Assembly: GCA_945906945.1 (NCBI GenBank)
Contig: CAMDSZ010000003.1
Coordinates: forward strand, 1-43,476
Reading direction: 5' to 3'
Length of the DNA: 43,476 bases
From: Akkermansia muciniphila
Lineage (GTDB): Bacteria; Verrucomicrobiota; Verrucomicrobiia; Chthoniobacterales; Chthoniobacteraceae
Each line of letters begins with the position of its first letter. Position 1 is the first letter of the stretch. Made by a program: the position numbers and the translations under genes. Shown one piece after another: positions 9,412 through 19,630 of the stretch. The notes under the pieces are model-generated. The model made no database searches. It worked only from the letters and a program-made list of their open reading frames with translations, and was not told the origin of the DNA.

Positions 9412-9525
9412 GCAGTCGGAGCCGACTGCATCATGTCGGGCACCACGCAGCGCAGAGACGTCGCGCGGTTTTTTGGCTCTCAACTGCCGGAAGCTGGATC
9501 AGATTATCCCTGCGGTGGCAGTTGA
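9412..9525. repeat. Composite palindromic element
   Basis: GCAGTCGG-AG-CCGACTGC (9412-9429, perfect 8-bp arms) and TCAACTGCC (9480-9488)/GGCAGTTGA (9517-9525) enclosing GGAT/ATCC. Confidence 0.5.
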
Positions 9526-9580
9526 ATTGACGACATGGCCGTGATTGACTTGAGGTGCTGCACCGTTCGGCGCATTTCCC

Positions 9581-11020
9581 ATGAGCAATCGTCCTCGTTC
9601 CCTTTTCGCATGGTGCGCTTCTTTCCTCATCGGAGCCGGGCTCGGCATAGCTGCGAACTTTCTTTCCGCAAGCCGCGCGGGTGATGCAGCGGAAACGCAG
9701 CCTAGAGCGTCTGCCCCTGCTCGCGCCACGGGAGACGACATGGCATTGCAGTCTATCCAAAGTCCGACGCCGGTCGCGCCGCTTAATACATCCGAGCTTT
9801 TGGGATTCGAAAAGCTTTCGCTCGAAAAACAAGTCGAGGCGCTTCAGCGCATTTCTGACAAGCGTCCTAAAGATGAAGAGTACGCGCCAGGCATCCAAAT
9901 CTGGATTGCACGCATGGCGAAAGAGCTTACCGCTGATCAGGCCGCGGCCTTGATTGAGGCGCTGCCTCAGGGCAAGGAGGGTGACGAGTTTTTGCGGGCG
10001 ACCATCGCCGCGCGGCTCGCCGCGCAGGATCCGATGCGCGCTCTTGAGCTTGGCAAAAAACTCGATGACCCGCGCACCATGGCTTGCGCCATCGCCGCCC
10101 TCGCGCAGAACAATGGAGCGGACGCTCTTCGCGCCGTATCCGAGATTGGCGAAGCCAAGCGGGGGCAGGTGTGGGACAATCTTTTTCGCGAGGGCAACTT
10201 CCAGTCGGGCGGCTCGTTTCAGGAAATGGCGGGCGTTCTGCGGGAAAAACCCGAGCTGCTAAAAGACATGCGCGGCAATTGGGCCATGAGTCGCATTCTT
10301 GGCATGGCCCTCACCCACACGGCGATGAGCGATCCAGCCGCAGCGCTCGCCTTGGTGCGTGAATTTGGCGCAGAGATCGAAAAGTCGGCTCCTGCCGACG
10401 CCAATGAGGGAGCCTCTGGACGCGACGCACGGCGCGGCGGCAATCGCGGTGGTTCACGCCCCTCCATGGTTAGCAGCATGATCCAGTCCACCCTCTCCGA
10501 AATGCGCGCCAGCAATCCCGACGCAGCCTCTCGTTTTTTTGATTCGCTTGGTGAAAAGGAAAAGTCCTCGTGGATGCATTCCGACGAGGCAATCACCCGT
10601 TTCCAGCGCCAGGGCATCGACGCCGCTGTGAGTTTTGCAGAGAAGCAAACCAACGATGAATCCATGCGCTCTGCAGCGCTTGGCACTTGGTGGGTGCTTG
10701 CGCAGCGTGACCGTCCCGCAGCCGTGGGGTGGATCGATTCGCTGCCCGAAGGCGCTTTCAGACAGGGAGTACTGAGCGCGGTCATGATTGACGCATGGAA
10801 TCAGTCGCGCACTTGGGGCAGCGAGCAGGCTGCCATCGAGGCGGGTGCGACCCTCGGATCCGAATCCACGAAGATCGACTACTTTGCTTCGCTCATGTCC
10901 GACCGCGCCTTTGGGTTCGGACGCGGTTCCTCGCGGGCTGAGTTGATTCAGTCGCTTCCAATCACCGACGCCCAGAAGTTCGCACTCCAGCAACGCCTCG
11001 CGCCTATCAAGGCGAAGTAA
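9581..11020 (+). CDS. Exported alpha-helical repeat protein, unknown function
   Basis: 479 aa; N-terminal TM/signal segment, A/P-rich linker, then repeated DP.(A/R)AL and W.DSLPEG.-type units. Confidence 0.6.
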   Translation: MSNRPRSLFAWCASFLIGAGLGIAANFLSASRAGDAAETQPRASAPARATGDDMALQSIQSPTPVAPLNTSELLGFEKLSLEKQVEALQRISDKRPKDEEYAPGIQIWIARMAKELTADQAAALIEALPQGKEGDEFLRATIAARLAAQDPMRALELGKKLDDPRTMACAIAALAQNNGADALRAVSEIGEAKRGQVWDNLFREGNFQSGGSFQEMAGVLREKPELLKDMRGNWAMSRILGMALTHTAMSDPAAALALVREFGAEIEKSAPADANEGASGRDARRGGNRGGSRPSMVSSMIQSTLSEMRASNPDAASRFFDSLGEKEKSSWMHSDEAITRFQRQGIDAAVSFAEKQTNDESMRSAALGTWWVLAQRDRPAAVGWIDSLPEGAFRQGVLSAVMIDAWNQSRTWGSEQAAIEAGATLGSESTKIDYFASLMSDRAFGFGRGSSRAELIQSLPITDAQKFALQQRLAPIKAK

Positions 11021-11061
11021 GTGTTACTTGCCCCGTCACGCCGCGTCTGTTTTTCAACCGA

Positions 11062-12351
11062 ATGAACCGTTCACTTTTTTTGCTAGCGAGTTTTGTCTGC
11101 GGAATCGCGGGATTCTTTGCCGGCCGCATGTTTTCGCCAGTCGCGCGCGCTGCTTCGAGTCTCACTGAGACCTCGCCCAAGGGTGTTGGAGTTCGAGCAA
11201 AATTAGCTGATGCCACAAACGCCGGCTCAGGCGCCGAAGTAGATGAGGGCGCCGCTTCCAAAGTGCCGTCAGTTGCTGCAGAGCAGACCACAAAACAAGC
11301 CGACCCTTTTGTTGCACCGCGCACGCTCAAGGAGCTCTACGACGCAATACAGCGCGACAGCGGCTCGCCCGCCGACGCGCGGCTAGCCGTGATGGAGACA
11401 ATCGGCCGGATGAACCCAGAGCAGTTGGAGACGCTTTTGACCGCCGAGGCTAATAACCCCGATTTTTTCCGACGCATGCGCTTTGACTTTCAATTTGCTG
11501 CCCGTCGCTTTGCTGAAATTGCCCCCCAAATGGCCGCACAACTTTGGCTTCAAAACGCATCCCTGCGCTTTCAGGCCGACACATTACTGGGCGTGTGGGC
11601 TAAGCGGGAGCCGAGGGCTTTTGTGACGTGGATCCTCGCGCTTCCGGCGGATTCGCAGCGCGCCACCGCTTCGGTGGTTGGCGGCATTGCGAAGTCTTCG
11701 CCGGAGGATTTTGCCGCCGTCGCGCCTCTGATCGCCGACACGCCTTCCGCGCCAACGGCCGCGCGGGCGGCCATGCAGTCAATGATTGCATCGGCGTCCG
11801 CAGGGGCAGACCCCGGCGGTGCAATCCGCTACGCCGAGTCCCTGCCTGCGGGCCCGACGCGCAATGCCGCTCTCGCGCAGCTCGCCCAGTGGCCCGGCAT
11901 TGATTTGAAGCAGCATCCTGAGATTTCCGAATCCATCGCCTCATTACCCCGTGAGGACGCCATTCGGCTGGGGCGTGATTTGGGAAAAAACGCGGCCGAC
12001 CTCCCCGCTGGATTTGCGCGTGATGCTGCGTTTGCTGCGAGTGTTCGGTATCAGGCCGAAAAGGATTTTCCGGCGGCTACCACGCGCATGGAATCCCTAG
12101 TGGGGACTCCAGACTATGCGGCCGCCGCGCGGGGGTTCGTGGATGCCACGGCCTCGAAGGATCCGGCGGCGGCTGCGGAGTGGGCGCTTAAGATTGATCC
12201 CAGTGCGCCCGCCCAAAGGGCGGCTGCCCTCGAGCGGGTGGCTCGAGAAATGTTTTTAAAAAATCCGGACGACGCTCGGGCGTGGGCGGAGAAAGCACCC
12301 CTGAGTGACGCTGAATACGCCCAGCTTACCGGCCGCCAGCGCCAGCGCTAG
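11062..12351 (+). CDS. Exported alpha-helical repeat protein, probable paralogue of the preceding gene
   Basis: 429 aa; N-terminal TM segment with same layout, W.KREPRAFVTWILALPADSQRATAS, ASKDPAAAAEWALKIDPSAPAQRAAALERVA repeats. Confidence 0.6.
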   Translation: MNRSLFLLASFVCGIAGFFAGRMFSPVARAASSLTETSPKGVGVRAKLADATNAGSGAEVDEGAASKVPSVAAEQTTKQADPFVAPRTLKELYDAIQRDSGSPADARLAVMETIGRMNPEQLETLLTAEANNPDFFRRMRFDFQFAARRFAEIAPQMAAQLWLQNASLRFQADTLLGVWAKREPRAFVTWILALPADSQRATASVVGGIAKSSPEDFAAVAPLIADTPSAPTAARAAMQSMIASASAGADPGGAIRYAESLPAGPTRNAALAQLAQWPGIDLKQHPEISESIASLPREDAIRLGRDLGKNAADLPAGFARDAAFAASVRYQAEKDFPAATTRMESLVGTPDYAAAARGFVDATASKDPAAAAEWALKIDPSAPAQRAAALERVAREMFLKNPDDARAWAEKAPLSDAEYAQLTGRQRQR

Positions 12352-12549
12352 CGGTAGAGAGCTTACAGAGTCCGGAGGTTGCGTGAGCCGGAGTTTTGGT
12401 CCGGCTGCCTGCCTCGGTTTTGGCAGCGGAGGCGAGTGGAGGTGGCGGGTTTGGGGTCAGGGCGGTGAATTCGGGTCGTAAATTGTGGCAATTGAGCGTT
12501 TGCAAAATCTCTGGAGCGGATATCGTTCCTACCCCTTTTTTACAGATTT

Positions 12550-13869
12550 ATGAATGTTGTCGTTGAAGCCCTCCCCAATTGTTTGGCCAGTATCCGAGTA
12601 GAAGTTGGCCCGGAAGTCGTCTCTAAAACCCGTGAACAGATCGTCGCCAAGATAACCAAGGAGGCGAAAATACCGGGTTTCCGCGCGGGTAAAGTGCCAC
12701 GCAGCATGGTGGAAAAGCGCTTTCAAAAAGATATCGCTGAGGAGCTTGAGTCAGTCATGCTCTCCCAGGCTCTGGATGACGCCGTTCGTGAAAAGGGGCT
12801 CAAGATTATCGAGGTAAAAAACGTTGATGAGGTGCAGTTCAGCGAGGACAAGGCGTTCTCTTTTTCTGCAACGCTTGTCACGGTGCCTGAGTTCGAGCTT
12901 CCAGAGTACAAGGGAGTCTCCATCGCGGTTCCAAGCGATGAGGTTAAGGCGGAGGATGTTGACGCAGCTCTGGAAAACCTCCGGGAGCGCCGGGCGGACT
13001 TTGTGGATGTCACTGAGGATCGCGGTGCGGCAATGGACGATTTCGTGGTGGTCGACTACAAGGGCACCATCGGTGGAAGCCCCCTCCACGAGGCTTTTCC
13101 AAAGCTTGGAAAAATTCTTGGTGAAAACGAAGGGTTCTGGATCCGCATGACCGAGGAGGCGTTTTTCCCAGGGTTCTGTCAGAACCTGGTCGGTGCGAAG
13201 AAAGGCGAGAACCGGAAGTTTCAAATCGAGGTGCCTGCGGATTTTCCGATCGAGGGGTTGCCTGGACAGAAGGTCGATTACGACGTGACCTTGAAAGAGA
13301 TCAAGAAGAGGGAGTTGCCCGAGCTCAACGACGAGTTTGCGGCGAGCTTCCTTGAGGGCAAGACGCTGGCCGACCTCCGGGAACTGGTCCATAAAGACTT
13401 GGATGCGCGTAAAAAGTCGGAAGTGGAATCGGTGAAGCGCGACCGTGTCATGAGTGTTTTGCTTGAGAAGGTCGAGTGTGAGTTGCCTGAGGATCTTGCG
13501 CGCGCCGAGTCCAACCGGGTTTTGCGTGAGATGGTCAAAGCCAATCAGGAACGCGGGATTAGCGAGGACATCCTCAAAGAAAACGAGAAGGAACTGGTTT
13601 CGACTGCGTCGCAGACGGGCCGTAACCGGGTGAAGGGTTCCTTCATTCTCACCAAGATCGCTGAATCAGAAAAGATCGAGGTAACAAACAACGAGATGAT
13701 GAGCTGGATCTCGGTCGCTGCGCGTGAAAACGACATGACGGTGGACCGTGTGGTGAAAGAGATGCGTAAGCGGCGGGCGTTTGCCCAGGTGCGCTCCGAT
13801 ATTCTCACCAGTAAGGCCCTTGATTTCGTGGTCTCCAACGCTACGGTGACAGTGGAAGGCGCCGCCTAG
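12550..13869 (+). CDS. tig: Trigger factor
   Basis: 439 aa; KITKEAKIPGFRAGKVPRSMVEKRF, PPIase-like VVDYKGTIGG...GFCQNLVGAKKGE, and position directly upstream of clpP-clpX. Confidence 0.95.
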   Translation: MNVVVEALPNCLASIRVEVGPEVVSKTREQIVAKITKEAKIPGFRAGKVPRSMVEKRFQKDIAEELESVMLSQALDDAVREKGLKIIEVKNVDEVQFSEDKAFSFSATLVTVPEFELPEYKGVSIAVPSDEVKAEDVDAALENLRERRADFVDVTEDRGAAMDDFVVVDYKGTIGGSPLHEAFPKLGKILGENEGFWIRMTEEAFFPGFCQNLVGAKKGENRKFQIEVPADFPIEGLPGQKVDYDVTLKEIKKRELPELNDEFAASFLEGKTLADLRELVHKDLDARKKSEVESVKRDRVMSVLLEKVECELPEDLARAESNRVLREMVKANQERGISEDILKENEKELVSTASQTGRNRVKGSFILTKIAESEKIEVTNNEMMSWISVAARENDMTVDRVVKEMRKRRAFAQVRSDILTSKALDFVVSNATVTVEGAA

Positions 13870-13917
13870 AGGCGGGCTTCTGGAAAAAGAAGGTCCACTG
13901 AAAGTATTATACAAGCC

Positions 13918-14661
13918 ATGAAACTCCCATCAAACACTGCAAGCTTCGGTATGTCTCAGGGTGAGGCGCATCAGTCGGTGTCCAGTTACATCCCCTACGT
14001 TGTGGAGCAAACCGGTCGTGGCGAGCGGTCGTACGACATTTACTCTCGGCTGCTGAAGGATCGCATCGTGTTTCTCGGGACGGAAGTCAACGATCAGGTC
14101 GCAAATTCGATCATCGCCCAGTTGTTGTTCCTGCAGATGGAAGATCCAAAGAAGGACATCCATCTTTACATCAATTCGCCCGGTGGCTCCGTGACCGCTG
14201 GGCTCGCGATCTACGACACGATGCAGTTCATGACCTGCGACGTGAACACCTACTGCATCGGAATGGCTGCAAGCATGGGCGCTGTCCTTCTTGCTGCGGG
14301 AACACGCGGCAAGCGTTTCGCGCTGCCGAATTCCGACATCATGATTCACCAGGTTTCGGGCGGTGCCCGCGGCACGGCGAGCGACGTCGAGCGGACTGTG
14401 GAGTTCATGTTCAAGCTCAAGAAGCGCTTGATCCGGATTCTCTCCGATCACACGGGCAAGTCCGAAGAACAAGTCAAAACAGACTCGGACCGCGACTACT
14501 ACATGTCCGCCCAAGAAGCCAAGGAGTACGGACTTGTGGACGAAGTCGTGAAGAGCCGTAAGGAAGTGCCGGGACCGGTCAAAAGCGAGTCGAAGGAAGG
14601 CAAATCCGACACCCGCGGTGACTCAAAATTGGAGCCGAAGACGGACGCGTCTTCCGAGTAG
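13918..14661 (+). CDS. clpP: ATP-dependent Clp protease proteolytic subunit
   Basis: [83 protein letters not shown]. Confidence 0.97.
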   Translation: MKLPSNTASFGMSQGEAHQSVSSYIPYVVEQTGRGERSYDIYSRLLKDRIVFLGTEVNDQVANSIIAQLLFLQMEDPKKDIHLYINSPGGSVTAGLAIYDTMQFMTCDVNTYCIGMAASMGAVLLAAGTRGKRFALPNSDIMIHQVSGGARGTASDVERTVEFMFKLKKRLIRILSDHTGKSEEQVKTDSDRDYYMSAQEAKEYGLVDEVVKSRKEVPGPVKSESKEGKSDTRGDSKLEPKTDASSE

Positions 14662-14750
14662 CCGGAAGGCCGAGGCACTCCCGAGAACCAACCTCCAGCA
14701 AATCCACGGTTTCATAAACTAAAGTTCAGCAATTCAATCCTAGAATTCCT

Positions 14751-16055
14751 ATGGCGCGCGCTTCCAATCTGACGATGTGCAGTTTTTGCGGTAAAAGTCA
14801 CGCGGAAGTCCGCAAGTTGATCGCGGGTCCCGGTGTGTACATCTGCGATAGTTGCATCAATGTTTGTAAGGGAATTTTAGACAAGGAGCTCAGTGACGAA
14901 AAGCGCAAGCAGACCACGACGCTCCGCGTGCCCAAGCCGATGGACATCCGGCGCGCATTGGATCAACATGTGATCGGTCAGGACCGCGCGAAGAAGGTCC
15001 TGTCTGTCGCGGTGCACAACCATTACAAGCGCATCCTGCACGGGGGCCCGAGTATTGGAACGGCGTCCTCCCCACAGTTTGACGCGCTATCGGAAGTGGA
15101 AATCGACAAGAGCAACATCCTGCTGCTGGGTCCCACGGGCTCCGGCAAGACGTTGCTCGCCAGAACACTGGCCCGTGTGCTTGACGTGCCGTTCTGCATC
15201 GCCGACGCGACCACGCTCACCGAGGCGGGCTACGTGGGTGAAGACGTTGAAAACATCATTCTGCGCCTGCTTCAGGCCGCGGAATACGATGTGAAGCGTG
15301 CAGAAATAGGGATCGTTTACATCGACGAGATCGACAAGATCGGGCGCAAGACCGAGAACGTTTCGATCACTCGCGACGTGAGCGGCGAGGGCGTGCAGCA
15401 GGCGCTTTTGAAGATCCTGGAAGGAACGGTTTGTAACGTGCCGCCACAGGGTGGCCGCAAGCATCCGCATCAGGAGTACATCCAAGTCAGCACGGATAAG
15501 ATTCTTTTCATTTGCGGCGGCGCTTTCGTCGGCTTGGACAAAATTGTCGAAAAACGGCGCGGGAAAAATGTATTGGGATTTGCCTCGGCAAAAACACCGC
15601 TTGAGACCGGCGCGAGCGCTGTCCCTGCCGATGTCCTCAAGAGCGAGCTTTTGCGTTTCGCGGAGCCGGAAGATCTTTTGAGCTTCGGCATGATCCCTGA
15701 ATTTATCGGACGTTTGCCAGTGCTCGCCGCGCTGGATCCGCTCACCGAGGACGAACTCATGAGCATTCTGACCGACACTAAGAACGCGCTTGTGAAGCAG
15801 TATGCCAAGCTGCTTTCAATCGAGGGTGTGTCGCTCAATCTCACGAAGGACGCCTTGCGCGCGCTTGCCGAACAGGCGGTCAAGAAGGGGACTGGCGCAC
15901 GTGCGCTCCGGTCGATGCTCGAGCGGATCATGCTCGATGTGATGTACGATATTCCGAGTCGTGAAGACGTGGCGGAGGTCACTATCAACCGTGCGGTGGT
16001 TGAAGGAAAGCGACAGCCAACCGTGCGTCGCAAACAGGACAAGGATGCTGCGTAA
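14751..16055 (+). CDS. clpX: ATP-dependent Clp protease ATP-binding subunit
   Basis: C4 zinc domain [11 protein letters not shown]...[10 protein letters not shown], Walker [25 protein letters not shown]. Confidence 0.97.
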   Translation: MARASNLTMCSFCGKSHAEVRKLIAGPGVYICDSCINVCKGILDKELSDEKRKQTTTLRVPKPMDIRRALDQHVIGQDRAKKVLSVAVHNHYKRILHGGPSIGTASSPQFDALSEVEIDKSNILLLGPTGSGKTLLARTLARVLDVPFCIADATTLTEAGYVGEDVENIILRLLQAAEYDVKRAEIGIVYIDEIDKIGRKTENVSITRDVSGEGVQQALLKILEGTVCNVPPQGGRKHPHQEYIQVSTDKILFICGGAFVGLDKIVEKRRGKNVLGFASAKTPLETGASAVPADVLKSELLRFAEPEDLLSFGMIPEFIGRLPVLAALDPLTEDELMSILTDTKNALVKQYAKLLSIEGVSLNLTKDALRALAEQAVKKGTGARALRSMLERIMLDVMYDIPSREDVAEVTINRAVVEGKRQPTVRRKQDKDAA

Positions 16056-16082
16056 GGGTTGGAGAAGCCTCTAACGGACAGT

Positions 16083-17543
16083 ATGGCCACCGCATCAAAT
16101 CGATCTTTAGGATTGGAGAGGTGGCTGCTGGCAGGGTCTTTCGCGGCCGCTGTTGCGGTGTGCTTGGCGCCGGCGTGTTTTGCCCAAGGCTCGAAGGATG
16201 GAGTGAAGGATGGTGCTCTTCCTGAGATGCCTCTGAAAGTTGTGCCTGAGCGGGCTCCGGCCAAGTCAGAAGCGGCATCGAAAACAGAGCCAGCCCCAAA
16301 GTCCGATTCGGCCGTCACTGTGCCGGTCGATCCCACAGCCTATGAGCAGCTCAGCATTTTTGCGCGTGCGCTGCAGTTGGTGAAGCAGGATTTCGTTGAT
16401 GAAAGCAAGGTCGGGTATAAGGAACTAATGCATGCGGCGTTGAGGGGAGTGCTCTCTAGTCTGGATCCGCATTGTCAGTTCTTGGATTCAAAGGAATACA
16501 AGTCCGTGCAGGAAGACACGCGTGGACGCTTTAGCGGAGTCGGGCTGGTGGTCAGTCACAAGGACGGTAAGTTGGTGGTCGTTACTCCGATGGAGGGGGG
16601 GCCTGGGTTGCGCGCCGGCATTTTGAGTGGTGATGTCATTCTGAAGGTGGACGACAGATTGACTGAAAAGTTCGGTGCCAACGAGGTGGCGGGCCTGCTT
16701 CGTGGTGACACTGGAAAGGCCGTGAAGCTCACGCTCTACCGTCCGCAGACAAAGCAGACCATTGAACTGGAGGTGGTCCGCGAGGCGATTCAAGTCGCGA
16801 CTGTGCGCGACGCCAAAATCTTGGCGACGCAGGATCCGGTGGGCACGAAGGTCGGGTATGTGCGGATCTCGCAGTTTAGCGTGCCGACAGCCGCTGAACT
16901 TTCTAAAGCGCTGGATGAGCTTGAGAGGCAGGGAATGCAGGCGTTGGTGCTGGATTTGCGCCACAACCCGGGAGGCGTCTTGGAGTCAGCTGTCGATGTC
17001 GCTGGAGAGTTTTTGCCCGCCGAATCGCTTGTGGTCTCTACGGAGGGACGACTTGCCTCACAGCGGCGCGAGTACCGCACGCAAGCTGGGTCTAAAACTC
17101 GTCCAGCGTATCCGCTCGCGGTTCTCGTAAACCACGGCAGCGCGAGCGCTGCGGAAATCGTCGCGGGCGCTCTTCGCGACTTGAAGCGCGCGGTGCTTGT
17201 GGGTGACACCACGTTTGGCAAGGGATCTGTTCAGAGCGTGGTGCCGCTTCAGGATGGCAGCGCGTTGCGCCTGACCACGGCAAAGTATTACACCCCGGTA
17301 AAACAAGTCATCCACGAACGAGGTGTTGAGCCAACCATCCGATCCGTCATGGGACCCGAACAAGAACGGCTACTTAGTTTGCAGCGGCGCGAGGATACGC
17401 TCACCGAGCGCGAAATCCGCGAGGTTGCGGAATTTAGAGATCCCCAGCTTGAGCGTGCGGTGGATACTTTGCGTGCAGTGGTGATTTATTCGGCGAAGTT
17501 CCAGCCGCAGTCGCAGGATTCGCGTCCCGCGCAGACGAAATGA
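16083..17543 (+). CDS. ctpA: S41 family carboxyl-terminal processing peptidase
   Basis: PDZ domain VVTPMEGGPGLRAGILSGDVILKVDD, LVLDLRHNPGGVL, NHGSASAAEIVAGAL, TFGKGSVQ; start taken at MATASNRS. Confidence 0.92.
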   Translation: MATASNRSLGLERWLLAGSFAAAVAVCLAPACFAQGSKDGVKDGALPEMPLKVVPERAPAKSEAASKTEPAPKSDSAVTVPVDPTAYEQLSIFARALQLVKQDFVDESKVGYKELMHAALRGVLSSLDPHCQFLDSKEYKSVQEDTRGRFSGVGLVVSHKDGKLVVVTPMEGGPGLRAGILSGDVILKVDDRLTEKFGANEVAGLLRGDTGKAVKLTLYRPQTKQTIELEVVREAIQVATVRDAKILATQDPVGTKVGYVRISQFSVPTAAELSKALDELERQGMQALVLDLRHNPGGVLESAVDVAGEFLPAESLVVSTEGRLASQRREYRTQAGSKTRPAYPLAVLVNHGSASAAEIVAGALRDLKRAVLVGDTTFGKGSVQSVVPLQDGSALRLTTAKYYTPVKQVIHERGVEPTIRSVMGPEQERLLSLQRREDTLTEREIREVAEFRDPQLERAVDTLRAVVIYSAKFQPQSQDSRPAQTK

Positions 17544-18610
17544 GTCACGCGGATTCGCCAAAAGGGGATGTGCGGCGGGGGGCGTGTATCCTTGCGATGG
17601 AAACCTCGTGCGATGAAACGGCGGTCGCTATTTTCAAAGATGGTCGTTTGGTTGCTTCGGAGGTTGCGTCGCAGATTGCGATTCATTCGGAGTTTGGCGG
17701 AGTGGTGCCCGAGGTGGCTTCGCGAAATCATTTGCGAGCGCTGCGTCCGACTTTAGACCGCACGCTTCGCTCGGCGGGTTTGGTTTTGCGGGAGATTGAT
17801 GCGATTGCTGCGACCAACGGGCCCGGGTTGGCCACTTCGCTCATGCTGGGCATGAGCATGGCAAAGGGGTTGGCTGTTGCGCTCAAAAAGCCCTTCATCG
17901 CAGTGAACCATATGGAGGGGCACCTTCTATCGCCTTTCATGAATGATCCTAGCGGGCCGTGCGATTCGGTCGGGCTGGTGGTCAGTGGCGGGCACACGCT
18001 CTTGGTGAGGGTGCTAGGCATCGGCCGGTACCAGATGCTTGGCAAAACGGTGGACGACGCGGCGGGCGAGGCATTTGACAAGGTGGGGAAGCTGCTTGGG
18101 TTGCCGTATCCGGGAGGGCCCAGAGTTGCCGCTTTGGCCGAGCATGGGAACGCCAGCCGGTTTGAGCTGCCTAGAAGCATGCTGCACTCGGGAGACTATC
18201 AGTTTTCGTTCAGTGGCTTAAAAACCGCCGTGCGCTATCTTCTGCCCAAACACGACCCCGTGCCGGTGGCGGACATTTGCGCGTCGTTCCAGGAGGCGGT
18301 CGTGGACGTCTTGGTCGAGAAGACGATGCGCGCTGTCAGGCTTTCGGAAGTGAGAACTCTGGCGCTCAGTGGCGGGGTCAGCTGCAATGTGAGGCTTCGC
18401 GAGTGCTTTCAGAAAGCGTGTTCCGATGCCGGCGTGAGGCTGCTCTTGGCGCCTCACGCGCTTTGCACAGACAACGCCGCCATGATTGCTTATGTCGCGT
18501 TTTTGCACCTCCGCGATGGAGCGGCGGGCGATCTGGCGGCCGACGTGTGCCCCAACCTCGCTGCAATGAATTGGCTTTGCAGGGAGTCTAAGCTGACACC
18601 AGCTGGCTAG
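17540..18610 (+). CDS. tsaD: tRNA N6-adenosine threonylcarbamoyltransferase
   Basis: METSCDETAVAIF, NHMEGHLLSPF, SGGHTLLV, DDAAGEAFDKVGKLLGLPYPGGP, ALSGGVSCN; ATGA overlap with ctpA. Confidence 0.97.
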   Translation: MSHADSPKGDVRRGACILAMETSCDETAVAIFKDGRLVASEVASQIAIHSEFGGVVPEVASRNHLRALRPTLDRTLRSAGLVLREIDAIAATNGPGLATSLMLGMSMAKGLAVALKKPFIAVNHMEGHLLSPFMNDPSGPCDSVGLVVSGGHTLLVRVLGIGRYQMLGKTVDDAAGEAFDKVGKLLGLPYPGGPRVAALAEHGNASRFELPRSMLHSGDYQFSFSGLKTAVRYLLPKHDPVPVADICASFQEAVVDVLVEKTMRAVRLSEVRTLALSGGVSCNVRLRECFQKACSDAGVRLLLAPHALCTDNAAMIAYVAFLHLRDGAAGDLAADVCPNLAAMNWLCRESKLTPAG

Positions 18611-19488
18611 TATTCCCGAACCAGGAGGGAGTTGGATATTTCCCGCATAATATCGCCTTTTTTGCCAAAGGGCTTTAGTGCGGCAGTCGCTTTATCGGTG
18701 AGTTCATGTGCGACAGCTCGCGCGCGCTCCAGTCCGAAAAGGGCGGGGTAGGTGGCCTTGGTTGCAGCGACGTCCTTGCCAGCGGTTTTGCCGAGCTTTT
18801 CGGTGGTCTGTGTGACATCGAGGATATCGTCAATAACCTGAAAGGCAAGGCCTAGGGCCTGTCCAAACTCTGTGATCGACTGCAGCTTGGAGGGGGTGGC
18901 ATTCGCGCTCATTGCTCCTAGCCGCAGGGCGCATGTGAGGAGAGCCGCGGTTTTCGCCTGGTGAATGAACCGGAGGGCCGACTTGGAAACTGCCGCCCCT
19001 TCTCCCTCGATGTCCATCACCTGTCCCGCAATGAGCCAGCGGCTTCCGGATGCGGCCGCCAGTTCTTGGACCATCATGGCGGGCGTGTGGCGCTTGGAGC
19101 CGCTGCTTTTCGCGAGAATTTCAAATGCGATGGTGAGCAGGGCATCGCCTGCAAGCACTGCGATCCCTTCGCCAAAAACCTTGTGGCTGGTCGGGCGACC
19201 GCGGCGCAGGTCATCGTCATCCATGCACGGCAAGTCGTCGTGGATGAGCGAATAAGTGTGGATGCATTCAACGGCGCAGGCCGCTGGCATTGCGTCGGTT
19301 GCCGATCCTTCGCAGAGTTCGGCGGAGGCGAGCGCCAGAATCGGGCGCAGGCGCTTCCCTCCAGCGAACAAACTGTAGCGCATCGCCTTGTGGATGGTCG
19401 CCGGCTTGGTCGAGGCTTTTGGGAGAAAACCGTCCAGAGCGCGGTCGATGGCGCTCATTTTTGCGCTGATGAATTTTGAAAGGCTCAT
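18607..19488 (-). CDS. ispA: Polyprenyl synthetase (farnesyl/geranyl diphosphate synthase)
   Basis: 293 aa; GGKRLRPIL, DDLPCMDDDDLRRGRPTSHKVFGE (first DDxxxxD), FQVIDDILDVTQTTEKLGKTAGKD. Confidence 0.93.
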   Translation of the reverse strand: MSLSKFISAKMSAIDRALDGFLPKASTKPATIHKAMRYSLFAGGKRLRPILALASAELCEGSATDAMPAACAVECIHTYSLIHDDLPCMDDDDLRRGRPTSHKVFGEGIAVLAGDALLTIAFEILAKSSGSKRHTPAMMVQELAAASGSRWLIAGQVMDIEGEGAAVSKSALRFIHQAKTAALLTCALRLGAMSANATPSKLQSITEFGQALGLAFQVIDDILDVTQTTEKLGKTAGKDVAATKATYPALFGLERARAVAHELTDKATAALKPFGKKGDIMREISNSLLVREY

Positions 19489-19630
19489 GGGGTGGGCGTT
19501 CGGATGCGGGCAACTGGGTTGCGGGTTAAAAATGGGGAACTGTTGACCATAGGCAAAGGCAAAAAGATGGGCTTTTTGGCCCTAAAAGGTCGAAATCCTC
19601 CCTTTGGATGTTCTCGAACAGAGGAATCTG

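Noticed and set aside
9431-9898. 155-aa minus-strand ORF through the palindromic element
   Set aside because: Overlaps the start of the 9581 gene and an intergenic palindrome; no domain and no plausible start context. Better explained by the palindromic DNA.
13930-14514. 194-aa minus-strand ORF
   Set aside because: Antisense to clpP; no support.
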